NCBI GenBank assembly: GCA_028277515.1
Contig: JANQGC010000075.1
Location: 1-18,777 of the forward strand
Direction: 5' to 3'
Length of the DNA: 18,777 nucleotides
Source: Anaerolineae bacterium
GTDB taxonomy: Bacteria > Chloroflexota > Anaerolineae > Promineifilales > Promineifilaceae
The notes under the pieces are model-generated. The model had not been told where the DNA came from and ran no database searches. It saw nothing but the letters and a program-made list of their open reading frames with translations. Position 1 is the stretch's first letter. The number at the start of each line of letters is the position of its first letter. Made by a program: the position numbers and the translations under genes. Shown here one piece after another: positions 15,900 to 18,777 of this stretch.

Positions 15900-17321
15900 T
15901 TATTCGCTCGCCGCCTGGTACGCCGCCAGGGTGCGTTCACGAGCCTTCTTGTGATCGACTATCGGCTGTGGGTAATCTTCCCCTAAACGACAGCCGGCCT
16001 CTCGCTGCACGTCATCCGGCATCTTCCACGGCTCATGAATATACTTGTTCGGCACCTCGGCCAGTTCGGGCAGCCAGTGCCGAATATAACGCCCGTCCGG
16101 ATCGAACTTCTTACCCTGCAAGATCGGATTAAATATGCGGAAATACGGCGCGGCATCCGTGCCCGTACCGGCCGTCCACTGCCAGCCGCCGTTGTTGGAA
16201 GCCGGATCCCCGTCCACCAAGTGCTGCATGAAAAACTGCTCGCCCCAGCGCCAATCGACCAGCAAATCCTTTACCAAAAATGAAGCCGTGATCATGCGGG
16301 AGCGATTATGCATCCAGCCCATGCCCACTAATTGACGCATCGCTGCATCAACGATAGGAAAACCGGTGCGCCCCTCTTTCCAGGCATTAAAAGCTTCCCG
16401 GTCATTGTCCCAGGCGATTTGATCGTATTTCTCGCGAAAGTTACCTTTCCGCGCGCCCGGGAAGTGGGCCAGGATCGAGATATAAAATTCACGCCAGATC
16501 AGTTCATTGAGAAAAGTCTCCGCGCCCTTGCGGCTCTCATCGTCAGGAGCATGGGCGATGGTCGCATCGGCCGCCGCCACCACCTGGCGAATCGAAATCA
16601 TGCCCATTCGCAGGTAGGGCGATAATTTCGACGTACTTTCCAGGTCAGGCCGGTTCCTTTCCTTTTGATAATCATAAACCTTGTGCTCGATAAAATGCTC
16701 CAGGCGCTTGATGGCGGCGGCCGTACCCGCGGCAAATGGCACTCTGGCCGGCATTGGCGGTTCCTGGGGCAATTCCAGCGAATACAAATCACCAGGCGAT
16801 GCCAGTTTTTCCGGCGGTGGAAGCAGGTCGTCCTCGCCCGGTCGCCGCCGATCTTTCCAGGCTTTGCTGAACGGAGTATAGACGATATATGGACCGCCAT
16901 CATCTTTACGCACCATGCCTGGCGGGTGCACCGTCAGCCCTGGACAAAGCCGCAGGGGAACTGTTTGGCCAACCTGACGATCCCGCCGGCGGGCAAAGGG
17001 TGAATAATCTTCTTCGGCGAATACGGCCGCAGCCCCACTCTCTGCCACTATCTCTTGCAGCACTTGCCGCGGATCGCCGCGGCGGAGGATCAGGCGGCTC
17101 CCTGATTCTCGCAGCTCCTTATCAAGGACACGCAGCCCGGCGAAAAGAAAAGCCTTACGCTTCTCCCCTACGTAGCGTGACGATAACAACCGCGGGTCAA
17201 GAATGAAAAGCGGAAGCACCCGGTCCGCTTCATTCAGGGCGGCGCCCAAAGCCTGATTATCGACCAATCGCAGGTCGCGGCGCACCCACCAGACAGCACA
17301 CGTTTGCTCTTTTTCGGACAC
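15900..17321 (-). CDS. phrB: Deoxyribodipyrimidine photolyase (class I CPD)
   Basis: The protein has 473 residues, the usual length. The start is GTG 17321, two bases after the DUF427 stop, so translation is probably coupled. The N-terminal alpha/beta antenna domain starts VWWVRRDLRLVDNQAL. The C-terminal FAD domain carries the family signature TGFPIVDAAMRQL, GWMHNRSRM, DPASNNGGWQW and TGTDAAPYFRIFNP. The electron-transfer tryptophans are intact: W304, W357 and W380, matching E. coli W306, W359 and W382 in spacing; W382 corresponds to the substrate-stacking W384. It should repair cyclobutane pyrimidine dimers using blue light, in the cytoplasm. The second chromophore cannot be assigned from sequence. 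No terminator is seen after its stop; the next promoter lies within 50 bp, so read-through into the SRPBCC group is possible. Confidence 0.97.
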   Translation of the reverse strand: MSEKEQTCAVWWVRRDLRLVDNQALGAALNEADRVLPLFILDPRLLSSRYVGEKRKAFLFAGLRVLDKELRESGSRLILRRGDPRQVLQEIVAESGAAAVFAEEDYSPFARRRDRQVGQTVPLRLCPGLTVHPPGMVRKDDGGPYIVYTPFSKAWKDRRRPGEDDLLPPPEKLASPGDLYSLELPQEPPMPARVPFAAGTAAAIKRLEHFIEHKVYDYQKERNRPDLESTSKLSPYLRMGMISIRQVVAAADATIAHAPDDESRKGAETFLNELIWREFYISILAHFPGARKGNFREKYDQIAWDNDREAFNAWKEGRTGFPIVDAAMRQLVGMGWMHNRSRMITASFLVKDLLVDWRWGEQFFMQHLVDGDPASNNGGWQWTAGTGTDAAPYFRIFNPILQGKKFDPDGRYIRHWLPELAEVPNKYIHEPWKMPDDVQREAGCRLGEDYPQPIVDHKKARERTLAAYQAASE

Positions 17322-17323
17322 GA

Positions 17324-17821
17324 CTACCAGCCCATGGTTCCCGGCTCACCTTTAAAAGGACCCACCACATCAGCGGTGATCCAGCCGCCGTAAAATCGGC
17401 CGGGCTGTGGGGTAGCCACCTCACCGTCCACGCGGCACTGGTCCATGGCCCAGGCGTAAAAAGCGACGTGGTCCTGGATGGGCTGGAATGAGGGGGACGG
17501 CCGTTTATAGGTCCAGGCGACCCGTTCGGCCTTTTGGCCTTCGACCAGCACATCATAATAGGAAGCCTGGCCTTTCCACTCGCAGAAGGAACTGCCTGGG
17601 GCCGGCCGTAAGGCAGCCCGGTTGATATCCCGCAAAGGAAGGTAATAAACCGGCGGATGGCTGGTTTCCAGCACGCGAAAAGCATCCCTGCTGTCGGCAA
17701 TTATCTGCCCATTAAAAATGACTTCGATATGTTTCGTTGTTCGTTCCAGGCGCGGCGGCCGGGGGTAATCCCAGACCGACTCCTGTCCTGCTTTTGGTTG
17801 AATTGGTTTTACTTGGTTCAT
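17324..17821 (-). CDS. DUF427 family protein
   Basis: I choose ATG 17821 (MNQVKPIQPKAGQESVWDYP), with AGGA eight bases upstream, giving 165 residues; an upstream ATG at 17857 would add an unrelated 12-residue extension. The protein shows the DUF427 hallmarks: VKPIQPKAGQESVWDYPRPP, IIADSRDAFRVLETSHPPVY, SFCEWKGQASYY, VAWTYKRPSPSFQPI and DHVAFY. The fold is a compact beta-barrel; its biochemical function is not established. It is the first gene of a pair with the photolyase (2-bp gap), and DUF427 genes are commonly seen in such photolyase clusters, so a role in the light or UV response is likely. It is divergent from the fasciclin lipoprotein gene across a shared control region. Confidence 0.9.
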   Translation of the reverse strand: MNQVKPIQPKAGQESVWDYPRPPRLERTTKHIEVIFNGQIIADSRDAFRVLETSHPPVYYLPLRDINRAALRPAPGSSFCEWKGQASYYDVLVEGQKAERVAWTYKRPSPSFQPIQDHVAFYAWAMDQCRVDGEVATPQPGRFYGGWITADVVGPFKGEPGTMGW

Positions 17822-17881
17822 AACAAACATCCTAACAAGTGGAAGGCAACCGATCAATCAAACGGAGTATTTTCTCACAAT

Positions 17882-17914
17882 TTGTCCAAATTTTGTACAG
17901 AAATGAGTTTTGTC
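17882..17914 (-). promoter_or_regulatory. TNKACAA operator-like repeats facing the DUF427-photolyase operon
   Basis: On the minus strand there are TAGACAAAACT, then TGTACAAAATT, then TGGACAAATTG. The last two are exactly 11 bp apart (plus-strand TTGT at 17882 and 17893); the first is 17 bp further (17910). No convincing -10 box at 16-18 bp is found, so the promoter itself is not located. Confidence 0.55.
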
Positions 17915-17924
17915 TAAGTATATA

Positions 17925-17964
17925 TGTACAAAACATTGACAAATTCATGACAAGTTTTTATTCT
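17925..17964 (+). promoter_or_regulatory. Sigma-A promoter with three 11-bp direct repeats, fasciclin gene
   Basis: TTGACA (17936-17941) and TATTCT (17959-17964) are 17 bp apart. The ACAA core occurs at 17928, 17939 and 17950, three times in perfect 11-bp steps: TGTACAAAACA, TTGACAAATTC, ATGACAAGTTT. The middle repeat covers the -35 box, as in CarH-type operators. The transcript would start near 17971, leaving a leader of about 110 nt. Confidence 0.75.
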
Positions 17965-18037
17965 ATGCCCATCACAGGCCGAAACGCCGAACCTTTTTCA
18001 AAAGGCAGGCCTCATTTTATTAGTCAAAAAATTTATG

Positions 18038-18060
18038 CTCACTGTTGAAATCAACGTGAG
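18038..18060 (+). promoter_or_regulatory. Leader hairpin before the fasciclin gene
   Basis: CTCAC-T-GTTGA-AA-TCAAC-GTGAG folds into a ten-pair stem with one bulge and a tiny loop. It ends ten bases before the Shine-Dalgarno GGAG (18071-18074). It may stabilise the mRNA or modulate its translation. Confidence 0.5.
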
Positions 18061-18080
18061 GCAAACAAAAGGAGTTTGAT

Positions 18081-18777
18081 ATGAAACGTTTAACCTTGTT
18101 ATTGGCAATACTTACCTTAAGTCTTATTTTAGTCGCCTGTGGCGGCACAGCGCAAGAAGCGCCCGTGACCGAACCGGAACCGGATTCATCCGCAAATGAA
18201 GCGGCCGAAGAAAATGCCGCCGAAGAAGAGTCTATGGATGAAGAAATGGCTGAAGAGCAAACCATTGTTGATATTGCCGTTGAAGACGGCCGCTTCAACA
18301 CCCTGGTTGCTGCAGTAACCGCCGCCGGTTTAGCCGACACATTGTCCGGAGACGGACCTTTTACCGTGTTCGCACCAACGGATGACGCATTCGCGGCGCT
18401 CCCGGAAGGAACCGTTGATTCCTTATTGGAAGACCCTGAAGGCAATCTGACCGACATTTTGCTTTACCATGTCGTTGACGGTGCCGTGCCCGCAGAAACT
18501 GTAGTCACCCTGGATTCCGCGACCACGCTGCTCGGTGAAGATGTTAGCATCGCCGTTGATGGTGAGAGCGTTGTTCTAAATGACGGTGTTAATGTTTTGA
18601 TAACTGACATCGAAGGGTCCAATGGCATCATCCATGTCATTGACGCCGTTCTCATTCCGCCCAGTATGAGCGCTGAGGCTGAGGGTGAGGAAGAGATGAT
18701 GGAAGAAAAATCCATTGCTGAAATCGCTGTGGAAGACGGCAATTTCACCACCCTGGTCGCCGCTCTTGATGCCGCCG
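18081..18777 (+). CDS. Fasciclin (FAS1)-domain lipoprotein, C-terminus outside window
   Basis: The start ATG at 18081 follows AGGAG by six bases; 232 codons are open to the window edge. Residues 1-19 are a lipoprotein signal with lipobox LVAC and C20 as the lipidated residue, then a long acidic Glu/Ala-rich linker (to about residue 60). The first FAS1 domain (about 61-195) has the H1 motif [14 protein letters not shown], then [14 protein letters not shown], and closes with [14 protein letters not shown] second acidic linker leads to a second FAS1 domain starting [18 protein letters not shown], closely like the first one's [18 protein letters not shown], which points to internal duplication. 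FAS1 domains mediate adhesion or ligand binding at the cell surface. The promoter carries the three-repeat operator described above, which ties this gene to the photolyase cluster. Confidence 0.92.
   Translation, partial: MKRLTLLLAILTLSLILVACGGTAQEAPVTEPEPDSSANEAAEENAAEEESMDEEMAEEQTIVDIAVEDGRFNTLVAAVTAAGLADTLSGDGPFTVFAPTDDAFAALPEGTVDSLLEDPEGNLTDILLYHVVDGAVPAETVVTLDSATTLLGEDVSIAVDGESVVLNDGVNVLITDIEGSNGIIHVIDAVLIPPSMSAEAEGEEEMMEEKSIAEIAVEDGNFTTLVAALDAA

Noticed and set aside
17822..17857. Upstream ATG 17857 as start of the DUF427 gene
   Set aside because: The added residues do not match the family, while ATG 17821 has an AGGA at proper distance and gives the usual DUF427 N-terminus.
17657..18048. 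Plus-strand ORFs of 86 and 69 residues across the divergent control region
   Set aside because: They overlap the operator and promoter elements and the DUF427 gene, and have no family features.

Overview
The window looks like chromosomal DNA from a Chloroflexota bacterium (Anaerolineae/Ardenticatenia-like). This is an inference from the giant CSLREA/beta-helix surface protein, the CPA-type antiporter, the two-module cyclase with an AAA segment, and the many intergenic repeat families. No rRNA or tRNA gene is present to settle the taxonomy. Gene density is high, and I see no phage, transposase or CRISPR genes.

Layout. Positions 1-1410 (minus) hold the N-terminal part of a soluble-adenylyl-cyclase-like protein with two class III cyclase modules and the start of an AAA ATPase. 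Upstream of it lie two palindromic repeat elements (1487-1624). They sit directly at the stop codon of a 2507-residue secreted protein (1624-9147, minus). That protein combines CSLREA/beta-helix regions, a pre-peptidase-like domain carrying a 19-unit pentapeptide array, a gingipain-like C25 protease, Ig-like and PKD modules, and a bactofilin-like C-terminus. A long AT-rich divergent region (9148-9515) with a perfect 16-bp inverted repeat separates it from a single-domain cyclic-nucleotide-binding protein (plus). After that come an eIF1/SUI1-like factor, a CTCTGTG repeat cluster and a GNAT acetyltransferase (plus). A CPA antiporter follows on the minus strand (11108-12958), then a 447-bp stretch without a recognisable gene that ends in a strong terminator hairpin.

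Positions 13406-18777 look like a light/oxidative-stress cluster. On the minus strand, a DUF427 protein is followed by a CPD photolyase, a 58-residue membrane protein, an SRPBCC protein and a CrtI-superfamily FAD oxidoreductase. On the plus strand a divergent fasciclin-domain lipoprotein runs off the end. Three control regions here carry copies of a TNKACAA motif. In each region at least two copies are exactly 11 bp apart, and in two of them the motif overlaps the TTGACA -35 box of a near-consensus promoter. That layout resembles operators of B12-dependent CarH/LitR photoreceptors, but no such regulator is encoded in the window. The same half-site also forms the arms of the inverted repeat in front of the cyclic-nucleotide-binding gene.

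The most interesting items are this candidate operator family, the pentapeptide array whose units differ only at synonymous positions, the split active site of the cyclase, and the unusual density of the palindrome CGGCCG across the whole window.
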